Of a stretch of DNA of 64,000 nt, positions 1-11,132 are shown piece after piece. The position numbers were made by a program, and so were the translations under genes. Origin of the DNA: Medicago truncatula (taxonomy: Eukaryota > Streptophyta > Magnoliopsida > Fabales > Fabaceae); the NCBI RefSeq assembly GCF_003473485.1, contig NC_053045.1:33516494-33580493 (forward strand), given 5' to 3'. Numbering within the stretch: the first letter of the stretch is position 1; each line of letters opens with the position of its first letter. Below the pieces are notes generated by a model. That model was given only the letters and a program-made list of their open reading frames with translations. It was not told where the DNA came from and made no database searches.

Positions 1-1516
1 GCTCCTCGTAGGTGAACCTTTGAGCCTTCCTAAGCTTGAACTCCTCCATTTCTGGACGGATCCTGTTGTTTCTGTTCTCATTTTGGAGGGAAGAACTTCT
101 GCTGAGTTTCTTCGCCTTTTCTAATCTTGCAGGACACTCACAATCTCTTAGCCTGCGGCGAACGTATAAAATTGATGTTAATGATGCAATACTAACAATG
201 AAAACAACAAAACCAATCTCTGCAATAATCACTGGTAACTGCAAAGCCCAAATTTTCTCATTTTTCTTCTTATTGCCAACATTGGAATATGAAGAGGAGC
301 AGTGTAAGAAACATTCAGGCGAAGAACAAGATGAACAGTCATATTCACACACTCTATCAGAAGCCAAATTGCATCCACTTTTCTGATACATTTCAACAGG
401 ACAATCACCACTGCACGGCATGCAAACACCAGAATTCGGAAACTTGCAAAGACCCTTTTGTTCAAATTCATAGAAACCAGAAGGACATGGAAAAGGCTTG
501 CATATTCCCGGGGAGACCGCTAAAGGAAGAGAAGTAGGAAACCCGACACCCCAACAAACAGGCATAAGAGATTTTTTCTCATCAACTACTCCACAAGTAA
601 AATAATCACCAGCTGCAATCTCATAAACCTTAATCTCACTAGGAACTGAAGTGCTTGGTTTGATCATAAATCCCCAACAAATAACTCCATGATCATAGCT
701 TTTTATGCCACAAGCATGAAACCTTCCTCCTACTACAGATATCATTGTATCATTTGGAGGCAAATCAACATTTCCTTCACCACCTACATGTCTTACTGAA
801 ATTTGTTCTTCCATGTTCAAACTTCTCCCCCAGCAAAAAGTTCTAGAATTTACCCCTTCTAAGATTCCACACACATGATAACCACCAGCAGAAATCTTTT
901 TGAACTTCAATTTTGATGGAATGAAACTGATAACTTTGCTATTAGTCTCATCACCCCAACAGAAAACACTCCTATTGTTAGAAAACAATCCACAGTTAAA
1001 TTCAGAACCGGCTGAAATCGAATGAACCATTCCATCAAACACGTAACTTTTGGTCATGTTATAGCCCCAACAATCAACTAAAGAAACATTTTCACTCCAA
1101 GGTTTTCTCACTCCACATACATGGTAATCCCCGGCACTAATTTCTAGGTACCGAGCTTCTTTAATCATAGGTTGAGGCACACCCATTTCAATGTAATTAC
1201 TATTACCCCAACAATAAGGTTGATTTGAATCCATTAGAAGACCACAAACAAATCCATCACCAGCGGTTAGGCCATGAAATGAGAAATGGGTTGGTGTTTC
1301 ATAGATTATAGCTGAGTTGGATCCATAACATGTCACAGTATGAGATCCATCTGATTTCAAACCACAAAAAACTGAGCCTTTTTCACCATATGAGATTGCA
1401 ATGGATGACATGGAACCAAGACTATAAACTTGACACCACAAATTTGATATTAAAACCACAAGCTCAAATAGAATATTCAAACCATAGATTAAAAAATGTC
1501 TTTCTGTGAACCCCAT
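1..1516 (-). CDS. ACR4: CRINKLY4-family receptor kinase, ACR4-like (5' part; kinase domain lies outside the window)
   Basis: Open without interruption from the ATG at 1516 to the window edge, 505 residues visible. It starts with a hydrophobic signal peptide of about 29 residues. An ectodomain of CRINKLY4/RCC1-like repeats follows, with recurring Cys-Trp-Gly and Ala-Gly-(Asp/Gly)-Tyr/Phe motifs. Next come a TNFR-like cysteine-rich stretch (about 345-415), one membrane span (about 429-452) and a basic juxtamembrane segment ending just before the kinase domain. The block after the signal peptide (GSMSSIAISYGEKG and on) closely resembles Arabidopsis ACR4 as I remember it. ACR4 is a plasma-membrane Ser/Thr receptor kinase controlling epidermal identity and formative divisions in root stem cells. 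No intron is seen in the visible part, as is usual for this family. Orthology to ACR4 rather than a CRR paralogue is inferred. Confidence 0.88.
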   Translation of the reverse strand, partial: MGFTERHFLIYGLNILFELVVLISNLWCQVYSLGSMSSIAISYGEKGSVFCGLKSDGSHTVTCYGSNSAIIYETPTHFSFHGLTAGDGFVCGLLMDSNQPYCWGNSNYIEMGVPQPMIKEARYLEISAGDYHVCGVRKPWSENVSLVDCWGYNMTKSYVFDGMVHSISAGSEFNCGLFSNNRSVFCWGDETNSKVISFIPSKLKFKKISAGGYHVCGILEGVNSRTFCWGRSLNMEEQISVRHVGGEGNVDLPPNDTMISVVGGRFHACGIKSYDHGVICWGFMIKPSTSVPSEIKVYEIAAGDYFTCGVVDEKKSLMPVCWGVGFPTSLPLAVSPGICKPFPCPSGFYEFEQKGLCKFPNSGVCMPCSGDCPVEMYQKSGCNLASDRVCEYDCSSCSSPECFLHCSSSYSNVGNKKKNEKIWALQLPVIIAEIGFVVFIVSIASLTSILYVRRRLRDCECPARLEKAKKLSRSSSLQNENRNNRIRPEMEEFKLRKAQRFTYEE

Positions 1517-2988
1517 TTTTTTACAATTAAAAATCAAACTTGGTACATCAGGATCTACAACAGTCTCCTACACTACGCACCAACCACTTGCGCTAGACCT
1601 CAGTCGCGATACATAGCAACCAAACGAGCATATGGATAAAACAATAGAATATTCACCAATAATAAGAAAACCAGCTAGTGAGTTGAGGGGCAACAAAGGA
1701 GTACTGACATAACTCGCTAACATTTGCCATCTGAAAAGAAAAAAAACAGTTGATATAATGCAGTTTAGAGTGAAGAGCAAGTTTTACAAACTATGACTAG
1801 AAGCTTACTAAATCCAGGGAAGGAATGCAGGAAGAGTCAGAATCTTCATTCTGTGAATCAATGTCTTGTTGAATTGGTGAGTAAAAGGTGATAAAATCAT
1901 GTGAGGTTTGTTGCAAATTGCAATGCACTTTGCTACATGTTGGTGGAGGAAATCTAAAACTGAAAAAGATAGATGAAAGGAGAGTGTTGAAAGGTGGTTG
2001 CAATGCAGACAAGAACATGAGAATCAAAGATAGACGGTGGCATTAAATTAAAATGACACAGAAACTGTTTCTTCTTTGTAACTATTATGGAAAAAATATT
2101 GGTGAAGGCATTAAATGAGAAATTTAATGCAATAAAATGTTTCATGAGAAATTGTTGGCTAATGGTTAAATCTTTCTTCCTTTAACCTCCTTCTCCAAGA
2201 GTCCAAGTCACAGTGCATCTCATTTTATTCGTTAGTTCTTTTTCCTTTTTTTTTTAAGTTGACATAAGGTTAATGGAGTTTTTTCTTACTAATCATTCAT
2301 GTGTTAAAACTCTTTCATAATCTCCTTGCTACCTAAGATTATTTAGATTAAATAATTAGAGTTTTATTCAACTTAACTAGAAAATCTAAGTTTGATCTAT
2401 GTTTTTATTTAGCTCTAAATAAAAAGTTTTGTCGTACATTGTGATACTACCGATGGACTTAAGCGGTCAGTCTATGTAGTTGTTCATGGAAGATACTCAA
2501 TACCAAAATGATCTCCGGCCCTTTTTAAGTGACGATATTGACACGTTGATTAAGAAATAACAGTAATAAAGGTTTAGCTTGTGTTCCATCTAGAGTGAAA
2601 TAAATCCTTTTTCCTGATTAGTTCACGTACCCGTGCCTGCTTGCTCATGTGGAAACACCAATAATAGAAAATAATTAATTTTCATAATCTTTAGATGAAA
2701 AGAAAACTCAAGTTAGGTGGGGATCTTTAGAATTGAGAAGTAATAATATTCAAAGTGGATGAAACGTATAAATGGGTTGATATTTGGGCTCCATGCGAGA
2801 GGGAAAGTTACATTTTGCAGGTGGTTGTACTTTCTTTTTGGTACAAAAATAGGGCAGAGTTCAAGAAGAAGAAAAAAAAACTAAGAGATTAATTGAACAT
2901 TTCGAGGCATGCAAGCACGAGAAATATCATAAAAAAAAGAGATGTTGAAGTTATCTAAGAGGAGTCTCAATCATATGTAAATTGTAAA
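1517..2988. other. Upstream flank of the ACR4-like gene, non-coding
   Basis: AT-rich sequence with short spurious open frames only. The part nearest 1517 must hold the 5' leader and promoter of the minus-strand kinase gene. I see no recognisable gene or repeat in 2230-2988. Confidence 0.5.
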
Positions 2989-3400
2989 TCAAAGGTGTCT
3001 AAAAGATAAACTAAAGTTAGCTAGCCAATCTGCTGATTTGTTTCCTTCACGCCAGGTATGGTTGATCTGAACATGCCAACTCATGTTTTTTAGGTCATGA
3101 ATGCGCCAAATCAAGGTAGGAACATTTCCATTGATGTTACATTTCCCTATTACCATGTCAACTAAAAGTGATGAGTTGTTTTCCACTTGCAAGAGTGTGA
3201 TCCCCGATCTCCGAGCCATATCCATACCAATATACATGCCCCACATCTCTGCATGTAACGCGTCACATGAACTTATCTTACGAGCATAGCTATTCAAACA
3301 ATTTTCACTACTATCACGGAGAAGGTCGTCACATCCCAAAAGATTAACTGAGCTTTTATGCGCGCTATCAAAGTTGAGTTTAACCCAACCCTCTCAGAGT
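2989..3400 (-). pseudogene. LINE-derived RNase H (RVT_3) domain relic
   Basis: Read on the minus strand from about 3400, the frame opens with GWVKLNFDSAHK. This is the usual start of the RNase H domain at the end of plant non-LTR retrotransposon ORF2. It continues through an 'A(L)HAE.W..YIG.DMA' block, a 'VE.NS..LV' block and a 'H..REGNK.AD.LA' block. A TGA lies directly upstream of GWVKL and no reverse transcriptase precedes it, so this is a 5'-truncated, inactive fragment. Plants also hold domesticated RVT_3 proteins, but the lack of a start codon and partner exon argues against one here. Confidence 0.75.
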
Positions 3401-3605
3401 CTCTTCCATCCAATGAAAATAGTGTCTGTAGGCTAAGGTCATCCAATTACGTGTGTTTGTTCGCAATTATCAATCTTCATAGTCATCTTAAGAATCACAT
3501 CAATTGGATTAAAAGTTCGATGGAACTCCTAATGCTCTTATTCCTCGAAGTCCACAATCACAAGTGCCAACATGTACTATTCTTTACCCATTGTTGGAGG
3601 TAATA

Positions 3606-3877
3606 TTCCCTCCGATCCTTCGTATAAGAAAAGAAGCAAAAAATCATCAAAACCAAGACAATCATTAGTTGTTGTAATTTTTTGAATGTTTTTACAAATA
3701 TACCCTCTTAAAAATTTGTGAAGTATTAAATATACTCACAAATATTGAAAAGATCAACATTAAATGAGGGTTAGAAAAGTCTTTTAAACAATAATTATAC
3801 CTTAAAATCTGTGACTTTTTCTTGTAAATAAGACGAAAATTTTTTTTTAAAATTTTCTTATTTAGGACCGAAGGGAG
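3606..3877. mobile_element. Mariner/Stowaway-like MITE, about 272 bp (copy A of a pair)
   Basis: Bounded by TA dinucleotides (3604-3605 and 3878-3879). The ends read TTCCCTCCGATCC and, in reverse complement, CTCCCTTCGGTCC. The interior matches the reverse complement of the element at 9152-9414 along almost its whole length, for example the stretches around 'ttttttgaatgttttacaaatata' and 'aacattaaatgaggg'. The two are therefore copies of one family in opposite orientation. Confidence 0.8.
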
Positions 3878-3891
3878 TATAATTTAATTTA

Positions 3892-4060
3892 GGGTAATGT
3901 TAACCGGTGCCCCGGACACCGGTTAAAAACCAAATATAGTATGTATTGCATTGAAAATTGTGTTGTCAATCTCTTAAAAGTCAATAAAGCGTCTGTTTTA
4001 ATTTAAAACTTTCTTTCTATGGTTCCTTAACTAGTGCCCCGGACACCGGTTAACATAGCC
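3892..4060. mobile_element. Mutator-type MITE (GTTAACCGGTG family), 169 bp
   Basis: The 9-bp target duplication TTTAATTTA occurs at 3883-3891 and 4061-4069. Terminal inverted repeats start GGGTAATGTTAACCGGTG on the left and GGCTATGTTAACCGGTG on the right (reverse complement). A 9-bp duplication with a G-rich terminus is the hallmark of MULEs. There is no coding capacity, so it is non-autonomous. Confidence 0.85.
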
Positions 4061-4069
4061 TTTAATTTA

Positions 4070-5120
4070 TATTAATTCTTTTAATGATTTTTTTTTGTTT
4101 TTTGTTTAGGAATTATCTTAATGATTTATTCACATATTTGTTGGTATCAATATTACAAGGTCAGTTTTAGAAAATCAATTCACTCTCTTTCATCTCTTTC
4201 TCACCCTTGGCTCTTTTCCTCCCTCTCTTGACTCTCATTTTCCACAATTTCCCTCTCTTATCTGAATTACAGAACAACAACTCAACCGACCCTGCTTCCT
4301 CTCTTCTGAATTTCGAAGCCGAACCCGAAATCGAAATCGCCGACCTCAAACCCCAACTTTCCGGTGGATTCGCTGTCCAATCATTGAAGACACATCAAAA
4401 GAAAAGGTTGGTGCAGCGAAAACGTGTTGAACAAGATGAACCTCAATACCTTACTATAATATACTAGTCTTATGTTTAAAACATTTTACCAATGTATAGT
4501 CTGCATTAAATCCATCATTCTCATTTACATGCTTTGTTTTTGTCGTTTGAGAATTCTTATATCTCCCTCCCTGTTAACACTTCTTGGCATAGTTGTTTGA
4601 AGAAATTGAAGTGGTGATCAAATTAATCCATGCTGTTTAGAGTAGTATAATGATTACTCATGTTTGGTCTACAATAGTTATAAGCTTCATTGTTCCGCCT
4701 TAAGTCACAAGCGAGTAATTCTTCTATTACTTGAAGATTGAATGAAGTTAGGGCCTAGTCGGTCTTCTCCTTTCTGCTTTAATTACCAAAACCGACCTTA
4801 AATAAACCACCTCTCTATCTCTCTGTTTTAAATTCAACCACTCCGGCTATCTCTTCTATGTGATTTTTCACCGCTTCTCTGTCCTGGTTTTCGATTTTTC
4901 TGTGTTTTTAACTATTGCGGACGCTAAATGCCGTTGGAACACTAATAAGGTCTTTTTCAAACATATTATATTGCTGACTTTTGTACTTTTGTTTATCATG
5001 TTTACTTAATGATTGTTTGATCTACCCTTTCCAATTTATTGCTTACGGTATGGCAAGGTGCTTATCTTCTGCTTACATTATCATTCTTAATTAATTTAAT
5101 TTCTCAGGCCAACCTGCCTC
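4070..5120 (+). other. Promoter and 5' leader region of BDP1
   Basis: Two pyrimidine-rich, leader-like stretches (about 4160-4410 and 4790-4955) precede a good acceptor (polypyrimidine tract then CAG at about 5107-5109), ten bases before the BDP1 start codon. At least one 5'UTR intron is therefore likely. The open frame over 4207-4467 has no ATG at its start and is not called as a gene. The exact 5' exons cannot be settled from sequence alone. Confidence 0.45.
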
Positions 5121-8100
5121 ATGGATCTTTTTGATGATATTCTACTTGAAGTTCCTCCTGCACCTGGTTAGTAATGGGATGTAATTTTATTTTTTATTTT
5201 TTTTATACGTACAAGGTTGTTATGTACTTGGATTATAATTATAATATAATATAATTATATTCTTTTTGTAGCTCGGCCTAGTGCCAAGTTTGCGCCCAAG
5301 GTCAAATCAAAACAGTCCTTACGAAAGGAAATATCTGCATCAGAACATGCTACCTCGTCTGTAGATGGGAAGAACATGCATGTTGCTTCAACCCCCACGG
5401 TCACTAAATCCATTCGTGACACCAACCTCGATAATGGTAAGTTATGTTTGCACATCATTTGCGTATTTGAAGATTTTTTTTCTCAAGCTCAATCTTGCAC
5501 TAGTGTCACAATGCGTCAGACATTGAATCATTTCATATCTAGCATTGACAACTATTAAATGTGGTCTCTTATTAGATGGTGCAGAGAGTGAATTGAATAA
5601 AGTGCCTTCCCCATCCACTGCATTCCTTGACAGCAACAAAAGTTTGCAAGTTAATAACTCATTGCAAGACAGCCTAAATGTTGGCTTCAAAAGTTCTTCA
5701 GGCGACAATAGCACTGCAATTTCCGAGAACAACATTCATTCTATTTTTACTTCCGGAAAAGTACAAGAGGTAGAATAGTTTATCAAATTATATTAATATT
5801 TTTTATGCTCTGCAGAAGAGTTTACAAACTCCGTAGATAGTCCTACATTAGCTGATTTTTTACCGCACGACGTTACCAGAGGAAAAGAAGTAGACATTAA
5901 TTATTATGATTTGTCTTGCTTTTTCACTTCTCTTAATTTTGAATTTGATTGTAGATGATTTTTCATTTCATTTGTAATTTTTATTAGGATGCTAATGAGA
6001 GGAAACAATCTCTAAGGAAGCGTAAAAGATCATATGTTGCTGGTGTGGAGGATGACCGTGATAAAAGCTCAAGGCAGCTGAGAAAACAAGTAGCTTGTGA
6101 ACATGTTAAAAACTCAAACTCATTGATTGAGGATGATGATGAACTCGACCCTCCTTATATTTGTAACAATATAGATCAAATTGAAGAAAATGATGACGAG
6201 GACGAAGTGGATAATTCATCTAAGAAGAAAAGAGCATTAACAAATTCAAAAAAGAAATATATGTCTAAAAATGGAAAAGCTTACAAAAAAAGCAAGAAGG
6301 AAAATGGCGATTCAGAAAAAACTACTAAAGAACCACCCAAAAAGTTCTCTCGTTCTTCTCGGCGAAGAAAAAGACAAGGTAAACTAATCAATCTATTTGT
6401 TTAATTATCATTTTAATGACTATATTTTATGTGCTTATTGTGCAAGTTTTTTCATTCTCACAGTGGACCAGGCTCTGCTGGATGATTATGAACTTGGTTC
6501 TCGATCAATTTCTCTTAGGGATATTCTTGCAATTTCAGATGATAAGGAGCGACAGGAGGTAGGTATTCTCAACTATATTCCTTGTGTTACAATTCCCAGC
6601 TATTGTTATTAGTAGGCTTATGGCTTAAATTTCACTAACTGTACCATTTGTTTCCCTATACAGAAAAAGGAGGCAAAATCTTCCACCAATCAAAGGTAAG
6701 CAACACAGCTCGACAGTGTATTATCAAAGCAGTATTGGAGTATCTTTAGTGTAGCTAATAGTTAGTAGCCTAAGAAGTTAAGATATATGTGTATATTCGT
6801 TGTATGTGATTGAGTTAGGTAGAATCTTCTACCCTTTGTTAGCTTTCGCGATTTATTTCCTTGTCAATTATATTTTTTTAAAATGAAAATATATATCTGT
6901 GTTGAAAATCTGCGTATAGCACAGTAAACATCTTTGTTGCTTTATTTACTGCAATTCATTGCACATCTTACGTGGTTCCAAACATCTTCTTTACCATCAT
7001 CCAGTGATTGTTGTTACCGTCACTTTTTAGCCACGTGCTGTACTGTAAATAGATTTATATTTGTATTTTAAAATATTTATCTGCAGTGGTGGGGATTTCT
7101 TTCATGATGCCGGTGCTAATAATGAAGAGGAGACTTTTAGTTCAGATGATGATGGTCTTAGAGACCAAGAGGATGATCAAGCTAGTAAAAAGTTTGCGTC
7201 AACTGTCCCTTTATACAATTCCCATTCTTTCAGGGACAAGTCACCTAGGGTAAAATGGTCGAAACAAGATACCGAAAAGTTTTATGAGGTATTCTTCACA
7301 TAATTCTTACAATATGTCATTATTATTTCTTTAAACACAATTATATTACTAATTTTGTCTTTTCTGGATTTAGGAATGGAGACAGATTAGTCATTTTTAA
7401 TAAAATAACTATTCATTTTTTTAAAACATAGGCTCTGAAGGAGTTTGGCCTAGATTTTACAATGATTCAACAAATTTTTGCTAGTAAAACAAGACGTCAA
7501 ATTAAGCTGAAGTTCAAGAATGAAGACCAACATCATCCTTTACGAATAACTGATGCTATTAACAGTCATTCATCAGGTTAAACTCTTCAGTTACTTGTCT
7601 GTGCTCTTCATGGTCATATAGTACATGATCAGAAGGGTTTATTGTTCTTTATCTACTCCTTGATGTGGAATAACATTTTACTGAATGAAATCTATAATCT
7701 TCTCTCTTTAGATCATCATATTTTTAAGTCGGTGATTGCGAAACTGCCACAAATTTCTACCACTAATGCAAATCAGGAAGCCACTGAAGACACTACTGAA
7801 GACATGTCACCTGGAATTAATGTATGCACTCTTGGCTTGTTTTGTTTTATATTTTGAGGTCTGTATTCATTTGGTACGCATATGGTTTCTGCTAATTTTC
7901 TTTTAAATCTCATTTATTTATTAAAGACATAGTCTTATTGCATGATGTTTGTGAGTTAAAATTTGGAACATAATGATCTTTCAACCAAAATTAGCACTTT
8001 TACTTGGTTCAGTCCTTCGTTACTTAAATTTACTTCCATGTAATTTAAACTCTAATATAGAAGCAAGGTATATAGATTTGTGATTGAGATGTTATTCCCC

Positions 8101-8477
8101 CGCTCCCTTGAGAATCCATTTTATACAAGGGAACAACACTTCACGATCATGTATATGCCATATGACGTAAAAACTTTCAAGACATATCCTAGCACAGTAA
8201 AGACAATTTTTATTGCCATATCTTTACCACTTCATTTATAGATTTAGAATATCTTTAACTAAATCCACATAATTGTAATATTTCTTATTATCTAATTGAC
8301 CTTGCAAATATTCAAGACTCTTGTAATCTGAATGTGCAGGAACAGGTTGCAACAACTGAGCAGGACAGTGCTGATGTTAAAGATCAGGAGGATCCCATGG
8401 CGTATCAAAGTCCAGAGCAATTTGATGATAGTGATGATGACTTATGGAAATGGTCTCAGTATCAAAGTGTTATTTAG
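5121..8477 (+). CDS. BDP1: Transcription factor TFIIIB component B'' (BDP1), SANT/Myb domain
   Basis: Eleven coding exons join in frame to 528 residues: 5121-5166, 5272-5436, 5576-5769, 5821-5889, 5988-6378, 6464-6558, 6664-6695, 7087-7288, 7432-7576, 7712-7821 and 8340-8477. The diagnostic part is the SANT domain split over exons 8 and 9 (residues about 383-445): SPRVKWSKQDTEKFYE, then FTMIQQIF, TRRQIKLKFKNE and HHPLRITDAI. This is typical of BDP1. It is preceded by a long Lys/Arg- and acidic-rich region and an 'LLDDYELGSRSISLRDIL' block also seen in BDP1. BDP1 with TBP and BRF1 forms TFIIIB, which recruits RNA polymerase III to tRNA, 5S and U6 genes. The least certain junction is the exon 4 acceptor: only the third of three clustered AGs keeps the frame. 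Confidence 0.9.
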
Positions 8478-8684
8478 TGAAAAAGAATGAATACTTTCTG
8501 ATTAAATTAAAGCTAATGTGATATTAGTTTTTTTTTTATAGTTGAAATCAGTAATACTTTCTGATTTCGAAGTCCAGGTATACGATGTTTCATATGTTTT
8601 CTTAAAATTTGATACAGTCTCCATTCCATATATTTGTAATAAACTCGGGCTATTTGTGTTCTACTGGTTTTGTAGTGAGACTGT

Positions 8685-8728
8685 TGGACCTCTTATTCGA
8701 TAAGCAAATTTCTCTGATAAGAGGTCCA
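8685..8728. repeat. Inverted repeat, 12-bp perfect arms
   Basis: Arms tggacctcttat (8685-8696) and ataagaggtcca (8717-8728) flank a 20-base loop, about 210 bases past the BDP1 stop codon. It may be a 3'-end hairpin or part of a decayed MITE together with 8777-8812. Confidence 0.7.
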
Positions 8729-8776
8729 GATTCTAAAATATTAATTAACAAATCCAGATTCTAAGCAAATTTCTCC

Positions 8777-8812
8777 AATATAAGCAAATTTGTTTACAAA
8801 TTTGCTTATATT
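8777..8812. repeat. Near-perfect palindrome, 17-bp arms with a 2-base loop
   Basis: Arm aatataagcaaatttgt at 8777-8793 is exactly complementary to 8796-8812. It lies within a cluster of four copies of the motif tccagattcta (about 8725-8875). Function unknown. Confidence 0.85.
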
Positions 8813-9151
8813 TGTGAAAACAAATTTTAACAGATCCAGATTCTATTTTTGAAAGAACAACTCCAGATTCTAAAATTAAAATTTATTTCCAGAGTAACAA
8901 AAGGGTTCTCGATCAAAATCTTTCCAAGTTATGAACAACTAACTAGTGGTGGCGGTGGTATGTTGAGCTATGTTTTAGAGACGATGATGATGATGAATAA
9001 GAAGTTGATATGATTAAATCTGGATTTACAGAACACGGTAATAGAGGATGGAGATGATTGATGAATACAATAATGTTGTGCTTCTGGGTTTTTCAACCCC
9101 TCATGTTCATAGAAACCCAGTTTTATACCCATAACAAGATGATGAATTGTA

Positions 9152-9414
9152 CTCCCTGCTGTCCTTTATATAAGAAATTTTTCAAAAAAAGTTTTGGTTC
9201 TATATTTAAGAAAAAAGTCACAACTTTAAAGTGTAAATGACTTTTGTAGCCCTTATTTAATGTTAGTCTTTTTAGTATTAGTGAGTATTTTTAATACTTC
9301 ACAAATTTTCATAAGGGTATATTTGTAAAACATTCAAAAAATTGCCATAATTAATTATTGTCTTGATTTTGATGTTTTTTTGGTTTTTCTTCTTATATTA
9401 AAGACCGGAGGGTG
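9152..9414. mobile_element. Mariner/Stowaway-like MITE, about 263 bp (copy B of a pair)
   Basis: TA at each side (9150-9151 and 9415-9416) and ends CTCCCTGCTGTCC / CACCCTCCGGTCT. Its reverse complement runs collinear with 3606-3877. The two copies therefore flank BDP1 in opposite orientation, 5.3 kb apart. Confidence 0.8.
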
Positions 9415-10802
9415 TAAATAACCTCCGATGATTGGAGGGGAGGTTTGGCGATGGTGGGTTCTAGATAAATTTTTGCGTCAATTCCAAAAACAAGAATAAG
9501 TTCTTTGTACAGAAAAAAAAAAAAAGTGCATTTATTGAACAAGAATAAGATCCTCAATGAGTCTTAGCTTAGTTACAAAACAAGTTATGTACATAAGCCA
9601 TCCAGGAAATTTGAATTCAATTGCTGCTTGTTTCAATGCTCAAATTCAATTCTATTATATTCCAAATATGCCGACATCAAGCTAAGTAAATTCAATGATT
9701 CGTAAGCTCATCCATATAAATATACAATCCGAAATAGTGTCTTGAAGGTTTACAAATAAATACATAACAATAATTTTATAATTTCTAAATACCAAAACTA
9801 GAAAGAACAATATAGCTCATTCTTTGACTGTTTAACTGAAATCTACCTGAAAAGACTACCTTGCTTTGTATTACTGTGGGTGTAAGTTATAACTCTTCTC
9901 CAAATGAATAATGATACCTGCAACCAATTAACATGATTAGAAGCAGAGCAACAATGATGAAAGCCTCATTTCTCATAAAGTGTGTTTGATTACATAATCA
10001 TTTAATAAAAAAAATTTAAAAAAAAAAAAAGTAAAAAGTAAAAAACAAACAACAAAAAAAAAATGTGAATCGTGATGAGAACAGTTATTTGATTTATCCT
10101 ACTAAATGTTTAAAGAATATTGGACCAGAGAGTTGTTCATACCTACTAAATGTCATGGTTCCATATTGGAACAGTGGATTATATTTTCATTGAAAAATCT
10201 GGAACTTAATGCCTTGAAATGGCGCACAAAGCACTTCATGAACTCACTGGACAACAAAAACAAACAGTAAAAAGAACATGGAAGAATCAAACACAAACGC
10301 AATTGAAGTTATTAGCTTTCAACAAAAAATAACATCTAAAGTAAAAGCATACGGCATGCAAGCCAGCTGCCAGAACTACCTTTTTGTATGTATGCAAGGG
10401 AAACAGTAAATAAAGTAGCTTTTGCAGGATTCAGTAAACAAAGAGAGAAGCTATAAGGGAACAGAGAAAATTTGACTCTAAATCAATATGGCAATGAGGT
10501 TGTATGTTTGTGTTAAAAAATATCAATCGTTCCACATCATTTGGGAACATTAGAAGGTTTTTTGAGTAACAATAATTAGAAAACTATTCAGTAGAAGTTT
10601 TAACTTTTAACATTTTGAAGTATAAAATGCATAATGAAGGGAAATTCAAAGATCTACATCCTATTAAAATATCTAGTACCAATTTTCAGATGTTAATCTG
10701 TTCATCATGTTATTTAAGACATTGAATGCTATGATCAAATTGAATAAACATGTTTGCCTTTCAGGTTTTATATCATATAATTTCCCTTCAATGCCAAAAT
10801 AG
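9415..10802 (-). other. Downstream region of the five-module gene; possible spliced 3'UTR
   Basis: No complete gene is seen. On the minus strand a strong acceptor (tttgttgtccag, about 10250) opens a stretch that ends at a GT donor near 10141. Another acceptor (ggttgcag) stands near 9918. These look like 3'UTR exons or an alternative last exon of the gene at 10803-17064. The first exon-like stretch has coding-like composition, but I could not join it in frame. Confidence 0.35.
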
Positions 10803-11132
10803 TCAAAGCACCTTGGATATTAGCCTCGGGGATCTTCTACCCAGGACAGCAGTTTTCGTCATGCTTCTTGACATTCTTGTAGTAGGTTTACCACAGGAAC
10901 CTTGAATCTCAGAGTAGCTATTTTTCCTCTTTTTGAGAAGTTTGGTTTTGGAAACCTGATCATCAGAATCTAGGCTAGACTTCTTATGTGGATCATCGAA
11001 TTGGGAGTATCTGAAATGAAAGTATAAATATGATCAAAGCAGTTGCATAAAAGCTAGAAAAACACATGAAATTGTTACTATCGAGAGTAATTACCCTAGA
11101 CGCTCCTTTCCATCAACAACCTTGACCACCTC
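10803..11132 (-). repeat. Tandem intragenic duplication, unit 5 of 5 (terminal, shortened)
   Basis: Same lead exon. The second exon diverges after the MTKTAV motif and ends at TGA (10803-10805) after 208 bases. It supplies the C-terminus of the protein. Confidence 0.8.

Noticed and set aside
2989-3339. Domesticated RNase H protein gene
   Set aside because: No proper start, a stop just upstream, and no partner exon. LINE relic is simpler.
4207-4467. Open frame of 86 codons before BDP1
   Set aside because: It starts without ATG, has no family resemblance, and fits a leader better.
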